Positions 1 to 11,901 of a stretch of DNA of 64,000 bases are shown here, piece after piece. Below the pieces are notes generated by a model. The model did no database searches. It was not told the origin of the DNA and worked only from the letters and a program-made list of their open reading frames with translations. The translations under genes were made by a program, and so were the position numbers. The stretch comes from Paguma larvata. Taxonomy: Eukaryota > Chordata > Mammalia > Carnivora > Viverridae. The stretch is from contig CM057844.1 in NCBI GenBank assembly GCA_030068075.1, positions 1,922,001 to 1,986,000 on the forward strand. The letters are read 5' to 3'. Positions within the stretch are counted from its first letter, which is position 1, and every line of letters begins with the position of its first letter.

Positions 1-3000
1 GTTACATACAAGAATAAGCCATAGAAACAAAATGTCAATGAAAGGAGAAAAAAAAGTCCATGAATAAATTGAAGAAACATATATTTTATGTCTTTAAATA
101 TATGTTTTTAGGTTTTAAAAACATTGTACTATTTAGACATATGTTTTTAAAGGTCAAACTTGTATATTTAAAAAGAAAATGAATAAAACCAAAATCAGAG
201 TGATGGCTACCTCTGGATGGAGTGGATGTGGAGAGGGAAGATACATAGGTTTATCAGGATAGGTGGAATTGTTTCCATTCTGAAACATTGGCCCAGGATT
301 ACTGGGTCTTGAAGGAAACTCAACAATTCCAAGGGAAGCACCTCTGTCAAAAAAACAAATAGTCATTCCATAGAAAATGAGATAATTCAACAGAGAATAT
401 TGTAAAAAATACAATGTATCCTTAGACATATCTGAGAAATACATACTTTAGGGGAAAAAATATTTTTTCTTGTTCTTTGATCCTTTTCTGGTGGTCTGTC
501 CTTGTCTTATAGATGCAGTTTCTCAAACATGTCTGAAAAATTTTGGGATTTTTAAAAATATTCTCTTCTGAATTATGTCATTTTCTATGTAATAAATTAT
601 TTTTGTTGACCTTGGTTTCTTCCCTTGGAATTGTTAACTTTTATTGGTAGTCAAAATAATTATTTCTGAACCTAAAATAAAATTATTAGTAAAGCTAAAA
701 TATTCTTTAAAAGCCTCCCAGACTATAAAGTAAAAGTGAAGGTGATGGAAAATATCAGAGAAATGTTTACAAACCCCAATCCAAAACCTTCAAAAAACAC
801 ATAAAATAAAGTACAGATAAAGAGAATAGAAATGTTTCCAGGGTTCAGAAGATTATTTGCTATGCATTTTCCAGAGTGTATGTATTTTCTGGGATATGGT
901 GTGTCTTTTTAACCTGCAGATTCAGCTCTTTCCTTTAGGAAACTTGATTTTATTACATTTTGGAAAACAAATTGCTTACATTCTATTTTTTCCTCATCTA
1001 CATAAATCCCAATGTATGCATGGGATACATTGCATGTATCTCTTCTGTCTCTCTCTCTCCTCTCCTCTCCTTCTCTCTGTCTAACATGAATTCCTGTTTC
1101 TCTTTCAACACTTTGTGGTGTGATGATGTTTAATTTATTTAAGTCTCTGGAGAACTCTGAGTTCAGACTCTCCCTATTTGGTTAATTTATCTTCTGACAT
1201 ATGCCTTTTACTTCATTTTGATTTTATTTATTCTTTCTAATATTTATGCACAGATCATTTCTGCTTATCTCTTGTTATTGAACCAGGACATATGAAGCAT
1301 GGTTGGCTGGAAGGAGGCAGAAGAGAGATGTAGGAACTCATTCTATTTGGTCCTTTTGGTTCATATAACAAAAGACATGCAGATATGCCTCTCTGTGATT
1401 AACAATTTACCCAAATAAGTTATTTTTTCCCTTGGCAGGTGCATCTCTTCTCAGTTTTCCATTACAGATAGTGGTATGGTCCCAAGTTGTCTGGGTTTCA
1501 GTCTGCTCATTTCATACCTTTCAAACATCACACTGGGCTGACATGTCAAAATCTAAATCAACGGCAGTGGCATGGATTCTACTCTAGGTATTCCTTTTTG
1601 ATGCTCTTTTTTGTAAAACCGGGTTTTTCAAAATCTATCCCCTGGCTTCTGAATTACCAAGTCCCAGGTCATATCTCTATAATTAAAGAACCTCTTGACA
1701 AGTGTTACGACAATGATTTTTGGGGAAATGTGGCTCTTGCTTGAGATTCAGGAAACAAAAGGCATTTAGAAACTCCAGGAAACACACACACACTGAATCC
1801 AACTAAACTGTGGTCTGATGAGAATTGGAGGGAAGTATCTTGACTTTTACTCTAGAAATATTCTGCTCTCTGTGTCCCAGGGTCATAATATTGGGCTTGG
1901 ATAAAGGAACACAATTCAACCATATGACTAGGCTCTGAATAAATAATATTTACTTTACCATCAATACATTGTTAAGGAAATGTATTGATCTTGAACTCTT
2001 AAATCAACCTAAAAGAACACTAACTTAATTATGGTACAGAACAAAGATCTAGTTAATAGGAGTTGGAGAGTGAGTATAGAAATGGAGAATGACAAGAGAT
2101 ACAAATATGATAAAAAATAAATATCACTTAAATTTATACTGTAATTAATAAAAGTAATTTCTAAAATGGGAAGTGGCCAGATGAAGAAAGGGAGGTGATT
2201 CAAGTGAGCTAAATTTTAAAATTTCAAAATAGAGAATTACTAGATAATGTTTGAAAATTATTTTAGGATAAATGAAATAGATGAATGGGCTATCAGCATT
2301 TCGGTTGCAACAACCAAAACTCCTAACAGAGAGAGTTGAAAGACACAGCAGGGAGGAATTTGAGGTGTACAGAGGGTGTTTTATTATATACTAGGGTATT
2401 TTTTTCTTTACTATATATGTATATTGTTTTGATGAATATTAAAACATAAAGTTTTAAATTACCTCTTATATAAAAGTAATTGCATTTCTACTTTACTCAC
2501 ATTTCTCAACATTTGACCTCACTGATCTCAAACACAATATAGTCATGTTGCTGTCTGGCACCATGTGAGCTCATTATGGCACTAATTCCAAATTCTCTTG
2601 GCCTTGGATTGCTCTCTAGCTGAATAGGCATGTTGACCTTTCAAACCTCAACGGAAGGTGACAACCACCACTTGTCTGAATTCCTGTAGGGAAAATTAAT
2701 GCAAATGAGAACAATAGTCTCTGCTCATATTATAGTTTCCCAAAAGGATTAATGAGGGAGAAGAGCCACTATACTTCTGGAGACCCTTCTTGGAATCAAG
2801 ACCTGTCTTCACTGTTGGGTTAACAGTAAGGTTATTTTGCTTTACTTTTGTGCAGGTCATAGTCTCTGAAACTGAATGATATTTTTTAGTGTTTCACATG
2901 ATCATTAAAACCATTTATACATACTATTTGTCTATCAAAAAAAATAAATTATAACAGCAATAACTGGTATTATGGCTGAATGTTTATCTCTGCTACAACT

Positions 3001-4079
3001 TAGCCTGAGTCAGAGCAGTATCAAGACAGTTAGTACTCCTGCAAGCTAACTTACATTCAAAACCAGAACCTGCCACCTCCAATTATTTAAATAGATGCAA
3101 GAGGAGACAAAACACAGTTCACTGACTGAAATTAATGAAGGCAATTAAAGAAGTCAGATCCTCCAAATGAAGAAACAGGTAAGAATCTAGACAGGTTTGG
3201 AAGCAGCATTATGTCTTTCAACTGAATTGAGAGAAGTACATTTGAGCTAAAAAAAAAAAAAAATCCCAGACAGGTGGATGGATAGCTGTGGTGAATTCCT
3301 GAGGGCTGGTAATTATACTTTCCCCTATCCCTCAGAAGGAAGACTAGGCCAAATGGAAAACAGCCTGTGATCAATAGGAAGCTAACTTCTCTAATAGTTA
3401 AAGATATGCCTTATGATCTTGGGGACTTCCAGAGAGTGGGGTGAACTTGGAAAGAGCAGAAGTGCAAACGCAGAGTCAGGGGAAGATGTGCTAGGATACT
3501 GGACACTCCCTCTCACTGCCCTCACCTTGCTTTCTTTTTTTTTTTTTTCTTCTTACTTTTCATTTTTAACATTTAACAGAGATCAGGAAGCAATGACATA
3601 ATGTAGTCTCATAGTTACTTCTGCTTGAAACAAGAAAATTTGCTGCACTCCCAGTTATCTCAGCAGGACCCAGGTTTAGATTTTTTTATTTGAATGTGGG
3701 CCAATGTCTTTCACCTAAGACTAAAGATATTATATAAATTATAAAAACATTAAGATCCAGTAGATAAATAGTAAAGAAAATAAACAACACTCATAAAAGA
3801 CACAATTACTAGTTAATAGTATAGTAAATATGTAGGAAAAATTGAAACCTATTATGAACAACAACAACAAAACATCCTATCATGGGAAGGGCAGGAAAAA
3901 AAAACAAAAAAAATCATATATTTCTTGGGAGCTAACTGGGTGCTAAGGTTGGCTGTACTGGGAGAGGATCCTTCTTGGGAATAGCAGATGTGGCAGAACT
4001 TTCAATAACTATTTAGACTATCTAAGCACCACACCTTTTCTACTCCCTTTGACTGCGCAGACTGACTCTTTGGCTTAAA
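1..4079. other. Gene-free AT-rich DNA
   Basis: No conserved ORF or splice-framed exon seen; the ORFs are under 100 codons and unlike known proteins. Simple tracts: TC-rich 1042-1080, poly-A about 3250-3263, poly-T about 3536-3547. A stretch near 180-320 has the look of a very old L1 3' end (agagtgatggctacctctgg) but is too decayed to assign. Confidence 0.6.
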
Positions 4080-4360
4080 GCTACCTTTTACCAACTCTTA
4101 CCCTCCTCATCTCAACATACAAAGATATAAAGTCACTTGATAGAATTAAAGTCAAAGTTCACCTCTAAGAAGTCTTTCCTGAGATTTTCATCGAAGAAAA
4201 AAAATCCAACTCTCAGGACACTTGGAGGTTTACAGTTTTGACTTCATTTCCTAAGCCATGAGTCCCTGAAGGCAGGATCTATGGATTATTTGTCTATTTC
4301 AGGATCGATGGATCATTTGTCCATTTCCAGAGCTAAGTCAGCACCAGGAAAATTTATGCA
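4080..4360 (+). repeat. Old LINE-2-like 3' fragment with a 27-bp tandem duplication
   Basis: The text 'aagtctttcctgag ... agtccctgaaggcaggatct' follows the L2 3'-end pattern. Within it two 27-bp units (4273-4299 and 4300-4326) are directly adjacent and differ at three positions. Family call is from memory of the consensus. Confidence 0.45.
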
Positions 4361-4752
4361 CAGTGATCTCCTTTAATGAAAAGATATGTGAGAATTGCAC
4401 AGCTGGTTCTACAGAAGAGGCCACATGTCAAACGGGGACTGCCTTGGTGTTCATCATTGGTGAAGGCAGGGTACAGAGGGCTATACTTTCACCAATATCT
4501 GTTCCTGGCTCTTGGCACAGACCAGACACCAGTTGCACAGCGTTTGTCGAGAAAAGCATCTCCTTCCTAAGTTTCATGACAAGACAAATAAAAAGGTCAT
4601 GTTGACATTCTCTGTGTTTAATGTTTGCTTACCTCCATGCATGCAGACTAATGAGCATAATGGATCCCTTACTCTCACTTGTTCACAAATTTTTGTTCTC
4701 TTCGTGCCACTTAACATAAGATAGTTGATTGACAGTCCATGGGGGCAGGGGG

Positions 4753-4867
4753 GAGCTCTTATATATATATTTTTTGGTCTTTTTTTAAACTTTTTATTGT
4801 CAAATTGATTTCCATACAACACCCAGTGCTCATCCCAACCCATCCATGCCCTGGAGAGCTCTTATAT
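4753..4867 (-). mobile_element. Very short 5'-truncated L1 3' end (about 90 bp) with 12-bp TSD
   Basis: The body 4765-4855 read on the minus strand is the carnivore L1 terminus: gagcactgggtgttgtatgg, then AATAAA and an A-rich tail. It is flanked by exact copies of gagctcttatat at 4753-4764 and 4856-4867, the expected target-site duplication of an L1 endonuclease insertion. Only the last part of the 3' UTR was copied. Confidence 0.85.
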
Positions 4868-5139
4868 TTTAACCTATTTAATAATGCAGGACACTGTGTC
4901 CTATGTTGGAGCATCCTGTGTGATTTATTCCTAGAAAGTTAAAAAAACACTTTCAGAGCAGAGAGACAGTAAGAAAGATCCTTGGGAATGTGCAGGGTAA
5001 CCAAGATTAAAATCCTGGGACATAACTTCTCTAGGACCATCTTTTGTTGGTGATTAAACATACAGCCCCAAATAGCCGATGCTTCTCTTATTGGAAAGTG
5101 GGGTCTGTGAGCCATCCCCTTGAATTTGTAATGAACAGA

Positions 5140-5525
5140 AATGCAATAGAAGAGCACTGTGTGACTTCCCAAAAAGAGGTGGAAGAAGGCCATACAGCTT
5201 CCACCCAGTTCTCTTGGGATACTCTCATGGGAAGAAAGCCAGATGCCTGGTAAGAAGTCCTTGTCTCCCAGCCCCCCCCATCCCCTACTGAAGAAGTCAT
5301 ACAGTACATCAGCTTTGTCAATGAACTGTCCTGGATATTTAGCCCAGGTGAACCTTTGGTGGACTGCAGCTTCAGCTAAGGTTGACTACAACAACATTAA
5401 AAACCCATCAAGAATTGCTTAACCTAGCTCTCCCTGAATAGTTGACCCACAAAACTGTGAGCAAAATTAATGATGTTTTAAGCTGCCAAGTTTTGGGGTA
5501 TTATGTGTCAAGAGTCAACGAATAC
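5140..5525 (+). repeat. Ancient MaLR/ERVL-type LTR fragment
   Basis: The order of motifs (tgtgacttccc, tacagcttccacccagttctc, aagaagtcc, then aactgtgagcaaaattaat and ttttaagctgccaagttttgg) fits an old mammalian ERVL-MaLR-type LTR with an AATAAA-derived 3' region. Subfamily not resolved. Confidence 0.5.
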
Positions 5526-7254
5526 CTCTCAGCCCCAAAGAAGTTACCTGTAAGTGTAACTTACACTTCCCTCTATTCATATTAGGGCAGGCTGCATCTT
5601 TCACTACTCACATTGCCCTACCTTCTTCAGGGTTCAAAGAGGTAATCTATATGAAAGCATTCTGTACACAAAAATTGTAAATGTCATCACAAGTATGCCA
5701 GAGAAAATGAAACACCATACAAAGGCAAGTTGTCATTGTTACAATTGTTGAAGTTTTCAAACAGCAAACTTGGAAAGATACTCTTAATTTGATGCCCAAT
5801 TAACGATAAACCTGATGGAGAGAGATGGGAAGTGTACCTGTCATTGACAGCATGGCAGAACATAGACTTTTCTTCATCCTTCTCTCCACTTACCCCCTAC
5901 CCCTGTCTCTCTTGGTCAGCCTCACTATCTCTTCTCACTTTCCTGCCTTTTCCTAGGAGTGCCAGTCTAAGGCACTGGCCTTAGAAAAGAGTGATTCATT
6001 TCCTCTTTTGCTTCTCTAGGATACTGAAGAAGTGAGCTGCGTTCCTTCAGTAGTGAAACTGGCCTGTTGCCTGTGCTGAGTCAGATGAGTAGAGAGGACC
6101 AAGAGGATCCAGGTCCCACCTGGTAATATCATGAACAGTTCTCCTGAGGAAGCTTCTGCTGGGATCATTATCTAAGTGACTGGGAGTTTCCACTCAATTT
6201 GCAGGCTCACTGCTTGCTATGCATGCCTCAAAGCATCAGGCAGCAGAGGAACTAATTAGTACTTAATTGCCAACAATGAAATCTAAAAAAGAAGGAAGAA
6301 AATGGAGAGAAAGACAATTCCCTCATTATTTCAACTTTCCTTACACTGATCCAAATTACAAGGTAAGTCACCCTGTTTCCTAGATCCTGCATGACACCCA
6401 CGTGGGCCTTGGAGTCACTTAATTTCAAACTACCTTCAAAACCAGGTCCTCTGAGGAACAGATATTTGTTTTATGCTGATGCAATTAAAGAAGTTAATTT
6501 CAAATTTGAAGCATACAAGATGTATGCAAGTTAATAGCTTTGCCGCATTTGGCCTCCAAACAGAATGAGAAGCTTGTTGTTCAGCTTTAATAACCTGTGG
6601 GACAAATCCGAGCATTTATATAAATTGGAAACCTCGTTCTTAACTGATTTTTTTCATACAATTTCTTCCTGATAGGAGGGTGCTTGTCTCAAATCCTACA
6701 AATGCTCAAATGCTTTTTGTTTGTTCCGCATCTGGCAGTCATTTATTTGGAGTGTTATAAAGGGAAAATGCAATAGAAAAATCACCTCATGGGACAGCCT
6801 TGCAAGATGGAAACTGCTTACATTGCTTTGGGGCTCTGACAACCTGGTCCCAGGACTATTCTCAATGCCTTGTTGCTTTGCTTCCCCTCTTCAGAGCACA
6901 TTTTGTGCAAGTGACAGACATTAGTATTCCTCTATAGCATGCTAATTCAGTCCCCTGAAATTCGTTAGTGGTTTCACTTTCCTTGAAGACCTCCTACACA
7001 TTCTTTGCAAATGCGTGGAACATCAATAAAGAGGGTCTGGGAGCCACAGGCAGAACATGATGTGGTTCCCTGCAATGCACATGCTTCTGAGGGATGCCAA
7101 GGAGCTCCATATTTCCCATGAGAACAGCATTGTGTCAAAATAGACATGGCAGTAATGGTTCTGTGGCTGCCAAAAGGTGTCCATCTGCTCTGTCTCTTTT
7201 AACCATTAGACCAGGAGGCTCCCCACAGTCTCACCTTGAATAAAAACTGGAATG
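5526..7254. other. Gene-free stretch, nothing recognised
   Basis: No ORF with recognisable similarity, no clear repeat boundary, no microsatellite. The sequence looks like unique intergenic DNA or repeats too old to recognise by eye. Confidence 0.55.
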
Positions 7255-7477
7255 AACTCATGGGATCAGTAAACACTGTTGTAAAAGGAGGCATCTACAG
7301 ACGTGGACGCAAATCTCAGACCATCTCTTACCAGATGCATGACTTTGAGCAAGATGCTTAGCCTCTATAAGGCTCAGTTCCTTATCCATATAACAGGCAT
7401 CTTAAAGGTGTCTGCCTTTTAGGAACATGTACTTTGCATAGTTGGCACATAGAATCTACCCAATAGGCTTAGCTTAA
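7255..7477 (+). repeat. MIR SINE (ancient)
   Basis: Decayed MIR core: 'gcatgactttgagcaagatgcttagcctctataaggctcagttccttatcc', in the order expected for the conserved MIR centre, followed by a tail like 'ggcacatagaat'. No TSD is detectable at this age. Confidence 0.65.
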
Positions 7478-7703
7478 AAATAAAGTTTGTTGGGGCAACT
7501 GGGTGGCTCAATTGGTTAAGCAACCAATTCTTAATTTCAACTCAGATCATGATCTCACAGTTTGTGAGATCAAGTCCCATGTGGGGCTCTGTGCTGATAG
7601 CTTGAAGCCTGTTTAGGGTTCTCTCTCTCTTCCCTTCCCCCACTAGTGCTATCTCTCTCTCTCTCAAAATAAATTAAAAAAATTAAAAGAAATACAGTTT
7701 ATT
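7478..7703 (+). mobile_element. Carnivore tRNA-derived SINE with 14-bp imperfect TSD
   Basis: The body 7492-7689 starts ggggcaactgggtggctcaa, has a B-box-like region, a CT-rich segment and an A-rich tail with aaataaat. The flanks aaataaagtttgtt (7478-7491) and aaatacagtttatt (7690-7703) match at 12 of 14 positions. The divergence suggests an older copy than the one at 8.9 kb. Confidence 0.85.
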
Positions 7704-8919
7704 TTATGCTTGTTCCCCAGGCCTTGAGAAAAAGATCTGAGAGTAAGTAGTTGGTTTGAGTGGTTGCTGGAGGGAACATAAGGAGGAAATGGTATGAGGC
7801 ATGGAGCTGTCCCCTGGAACTCCTTCAAGAAAAAAACTTGCCACGCTGCAGCAAGGAGGTTTGATGCCTGACAGCCTCCAGCTGCATCCCACCCATCAGG
7901 ATTTGCCTCTGCTTGGGAGCTTTGGCACATGTTTACCAGGCATCCCCAGCCAATGATCACACACAGCAGTCTGTTGGGGGTCTCCATCCCACCCAATATG
8001 GGATTCTTCCAGGGGGAATCTCATGGGTTGACAGACACTGCCTCAGACTGCACCACAGCCAAGGCTCTCCCTGCATGATCCTAACCTCTCTTTCCTTTCA
8101 TTGGTGTCAGATCTGAATGGCAGAGTACTTGCCCTTCTCCCATCTGCTTCCTTCCCTCTTGTTTCCTTGCACAGGTATTACCCCCAGGAAACTTCTGAGA
8201 CTCCTGACTCTCAATCTCTACTCCCTGAGGACCCTACGGACACATGAGAACATGAAATGGACAAAATATGGAGCCAGTTAGTGACCAGGTGACTGCCATG
8301 GGAAACTCATGTTCAATTGGGGACCTCTGAAAGATGATGTGGCACTTGCTCAAGACTTGCTTAAAAAGGTGAGAGAAAGGACATTTTATTTTCCATCCGT
8401 GCCCCCATCCATCTTGGCTGAAAGCTACTCCTGAGACACTGAATGCTGATATCTCCTGACTATCCCATTCAAACTTGGAGACCAAGCCCCCAGGGGGAAT
8501 TGCAGGTACACAGAGCAGAACTCCACAGGAGGGTATAAGAACAATGAGTGCCAGAGAATACAAGCAGGACTTTGAGAACAATAAACAAAGATTTATTCTT
8601 TGACTATCCCTTCCCACTCAGTATCAAAGTGGGAGAAGAGCAACATGAGGGAAACATTTGATGAACACCCTTCTGAGGGATGGGCCAATATTATCATATC
8701 AGCCCCAAAAGACTGCCTCTAACCCCATGTCCACCTGCCTTCTGGTCCTTTATGTTGAATCTCACCTCTTCCAGCATGCTGCTAATTCACTGAGTGCTTT
8801 CAACTGTGTTATTATATATTCAGCTATAACAAATATCACAGAAGGGTTCAATATTGTCTAGTTCCTTAGCTTAAGACATCTTATATCTCCTACCTTGGGA
8901 AAAGAAGGAGTTGTGATAA
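7704..8919. other. Gene-free stretch, possible old LTR-like material
   Basis: Two moderate minus-strand ORFs lie here (110 aa at 7664-7996, 127 aa at 8234-8617), but neither resembles a known protein and the first runs into the SINE. Fragments such as 'cacaggtattaccccc' near 8170 recall 3' parts of old LTRs. No assignment made. Confidence 0.45.
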
Positions 8920-9167
8920 ACCCAGAACTCATGGCGTGCCTGGGTGGCTCAGTCAGTTAAGCGGCCGACTTCAGCTCAGGTCATGATCTCACAGTCTGTG
9001 AGTTCGAGCCCCATGTCGGGATCTGTGCTGATGGCCCAGAGCCTGGAGCCTCCTTCAGATTCTGTGTCTCCCTCTCTCTCTGCCCCTCCCCTGCTCATGC
9101 TCGGTCTCTATGTCTCTCAAAAATAAATAAATGTTAAAAAAAAACCTTTAAAAAACACAGAACTCAT
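8920..9167 (+). mobile_element. Cat-type tRNA-derived SINE with 13-bp TSD
   Basis: The best-preserved SINE in the window. Body 8933-9154 has cctgggtggctcagtcagtt (A-box region), gagttcgagcccc (B-box), the CT-rich tail and aaataaataaatg before a poly-A. TSD copies at 8920-8932 and 9155-9167 share cagaactcat exactly, with one mismatch over 13 bp. This sequence type supports a feliform host. Confidence 0.92.
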
Positions 9168-10070
9168 AACTTAATAAAGGAAGAACAAGAATAAATTGGC
9201 AGTGTTTAGTAGAAAACTCTAAAACTCCAAAGAATTGCATTTGGACTCCAAAGTCCAAGATGGATGTGGAACTACTGGGCAAGAACTTTCTTCCTGGTGG
9301 AAGTTCTGTGGCTTTGTCAAGGGATGGGCAGATGGTAGGTAGGACTGTCGACTGTTAGAAAGACTCAGAGAAGGAAAAAGGAAACACAGACACCACACAC
9401 TCAAGGCGATGGAATCCACTAAGGGGAATATAACCACGTGGCGGGGGGGAATGAATTATTTGAGTGGCCTTGCCCCACTAACCAGTCATCACTGACCAGG
9501 ACCATGTCCCCATCTACCATCTCCAGATAGAAGAGGAGAACATTAGAAATTCTCTTCTCTTTCATCACTGGAAGCAGGTTGATCTGCTTTCCCATCTACC
9601 AAGTGCTTGGAAATCATTGCCTTTGCCAAGATTCTTGGTCCCTGATAAAGTTCTAAGTGATTTCTGTCACTGTGGGACCTTGTCCTAGAAATGGACTTCA
9701 TCTCAGAAGTCAGCCTGCCAGGGACCCTGAGCTATTTGTCTAGCTCCTCACAGTCCTGTTTCTCCTGGCTAGATCTATGGAATCTCCCTCTGACTTACCT
9801 GGAATCTGTACACCTTTATAATAATTTTTGTTTTCCTGGGTTGATATCCTTGTTTCTGCTTTTTGGAAGAATGTTTTCAGATTCAGCATGTCTTTATTAG
9901 TTTCTTATAAAGTTAGATCTGAACATCTCAAAGGGAAAAAAAATTAAATCTGCCTGATTGGGATTCCCCTTAAAGCAGATCCTAAGCTAAGGAGTAGGAT
10001 ACAAGTGCTTAATGGGAAGGTGTCTCCAGAAGAGTTTTAGGAAGGAAAATAAAAAGACTATATCCAAAGT
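9168..10070. other. Gene-free stretch, nothing recognised
   Basis: Only short ORFs without similarity. No repeats I could name. Confidence 0.5.
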
Positions 10071-10470
10071 GGATTATTCACATACAAAGGAATAATATTC
10101 AGCCTTTAAAGGGACAGAAATTCTGATGTATGCTATAACAAAACCTGAGGACATTATGCTAAGTGAAGTAGGCCAGTCACAAAAGGACAAATACTGTATG
10201 ATTCCATTTATATAAAGTACCTAGAGCCATGTAATGCATAGAGACAGAAAGCGTAACAGTGGTTATGAGGGGCTGAGCAAAGGAGGGAATAAGAAGTTAC
10301 ATTGTTTTCTGGATACAGAGTTTCACTTTTGTAAGATAAAATAATTATTGAGATGGATCATTGTGATAGTACACTACAATGTGAATGTACTGAATGCCAC
10401 TGAACTATATACTAAAAAATGGTTGGGACGATAAATTTTATGTTACGGATACTTTACCACAATATAAAAA
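10071..10470 (+). repeat. Old mammalian L1 (L1M) ORF2 end and 3' UTR
   Basis: On the + strand: 'caaaggaataatattcagcc', 'attatgctaagtgaagtagg', 'aaaggacaaatactgtatga', then 'gggaataagaagttacattg' and 'tactttaccacaatat'. This is the collinear order of an L1M ORF2 C-terminus and 3' UTR. The frame is broken throughout. Confidence 0.8.
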
Positions 10471-11640
10471 CTCAGCAGGAGATACACTGTTAAATAAAAG
10501 CTGATGAAGGTGGTGAACTAGGGCCAGTCCAGGACTAAAGGGAGAGAACCATCCAGAGTGGTCGTGCTTCATGAATGTAATAAAAAGCACCAAGACAAAA
10601 AGAGGACTAGAGAATGAGACTCTTTCTCATACCCCCTCATAATTATTAGGTCACTTTAGCAGCCAAACTTGGGAAGGAAATGGGTTGGATTCTAGTGGTT
10701 ATGTTAATTTTGTAAAATAAATCAGACCCCTGAATCAGCAAGCTTTGCAACCCTATGCACGAGTTTAGAATATAAATGAAACCGATTTCTCTCCCAAGAT
10801 CATCTGGGTTAAAAAGCAATAACCCACAGGAAATAGATGAGCCATTTCATGAAATGACATTCTGAAATCTCATACTCTAAAGTTATTAGCAAAGCAATAG
10901 ATCTGCATTTTAACATCATTGTAATACTTAGTGATTGTGCCACAAGAATGGCAAATAGAAATGGCTAGTGGTGCCTCCAAGGGAGAAGCAATGAAATGGT
11001 AGCAAGGAGGTAGAAGGATTTTGGAGTATTGCAGAAAATACCTAAGGGGCTTTTAGTAAACAGGGAGTCTTGGAGTCTTGCCTGTTTCACAGGCACCTCC
11101 GTTTATTTAGAAGAGCTTGCAAAATGTAGAATGTATAAAGCACAATAAGTTTCCCTGGGTTTGGTTTGCACCTGACCCTGGTAGTTTGCAATCTGTTGAG
11201 AGCATAGAATAGTCATGGATGGTATTTTTCCTCCTAAGCCAACATTACAAACCATTGAGGAAGGTTCAGAGGGGAAGCATATATGATCAAACCCCAGAAG
11301 TTCTGGTCTTGAAATCCTCCAGTGAAAAGGGAGTAAATTTCTTGTCTAATATATCCAGAGGAATGAGTAGTGACTTTAATAAGGTTCTCTTTAGGATATT
11401 TTTTTAATGGGACTGAAAGGCATTGGTTAATGAATGTGAGATTCATTACTGGATTTATTTTTGGAATCTCTGTATATATAGATTTTATGAAGATAGGACT
11501 ACAGAAAATTTTACTGGACTGGAACACAGATTATTTACTCCAAACTGCTCACAATCTGGAAATGAATTAAACTGCCAAGCTACCACTAATCCAAGGAGAA
11601 ATTCATAATATCCTTCCATGATTTCACACACAAAAAAAAT
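10471..11640. other. Gene-free stretch, nothing recognised
   Basis: Low-complexity AT-rich DNA with overlapping short ORFs in 11.2-11.6 kb that show no similarity to known proteins. Confidence 0.5.
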
Positions 11641-11817
11641 AATAACACAGGGGCGCCTGGGTAGCTCAGTCAGTTAAGCTTCTGACTCTTGATTTCGGCT
11701 CAGGTCATGATCTCACAATTCCTGGCTCAATCCCTGTGTTGGGCTCCACATTGACAGCACGGAGCCTGCATGGGATTCTCTCACTCTCTTTCTACCCCTC
11801 CCTGGCTCACATGCACA

Positions 11818-11866
<49 letters not shown>

Positions 11867-11901
11867 TCTCAAATAAATAAACTTAAAAAAAGAAATAACA
11901 C
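11641..11901 (+). mobile_element. Cat-type tRNA-derived SINE with internal (CT)n expansion
   Basis: The body starts near 11650 with ggggcgcctgggtagctcag and ends in aaataaataaacttaaaaaa. A nearly pure CT run of about 48 bp lies inside it (11821-11868). The flanks share aataacac (11641-11648 and 11894-11901) within similar A-rich contexts. Confidence 0.88.

Noticed and set aside
7664..7996. 110-codon minus-strand ORF
   Set aside because: Its end lies in the SINE tail, and no protein similarity is seen.
8933..9154. tRNA-like A- and B-box sequences as a possible tRNA gene
   Set aside because: They belong to the head of a tRNA-derived SINE with a CT-rich body, A-tail and TSDs. It does not fold as a complete tRNA.
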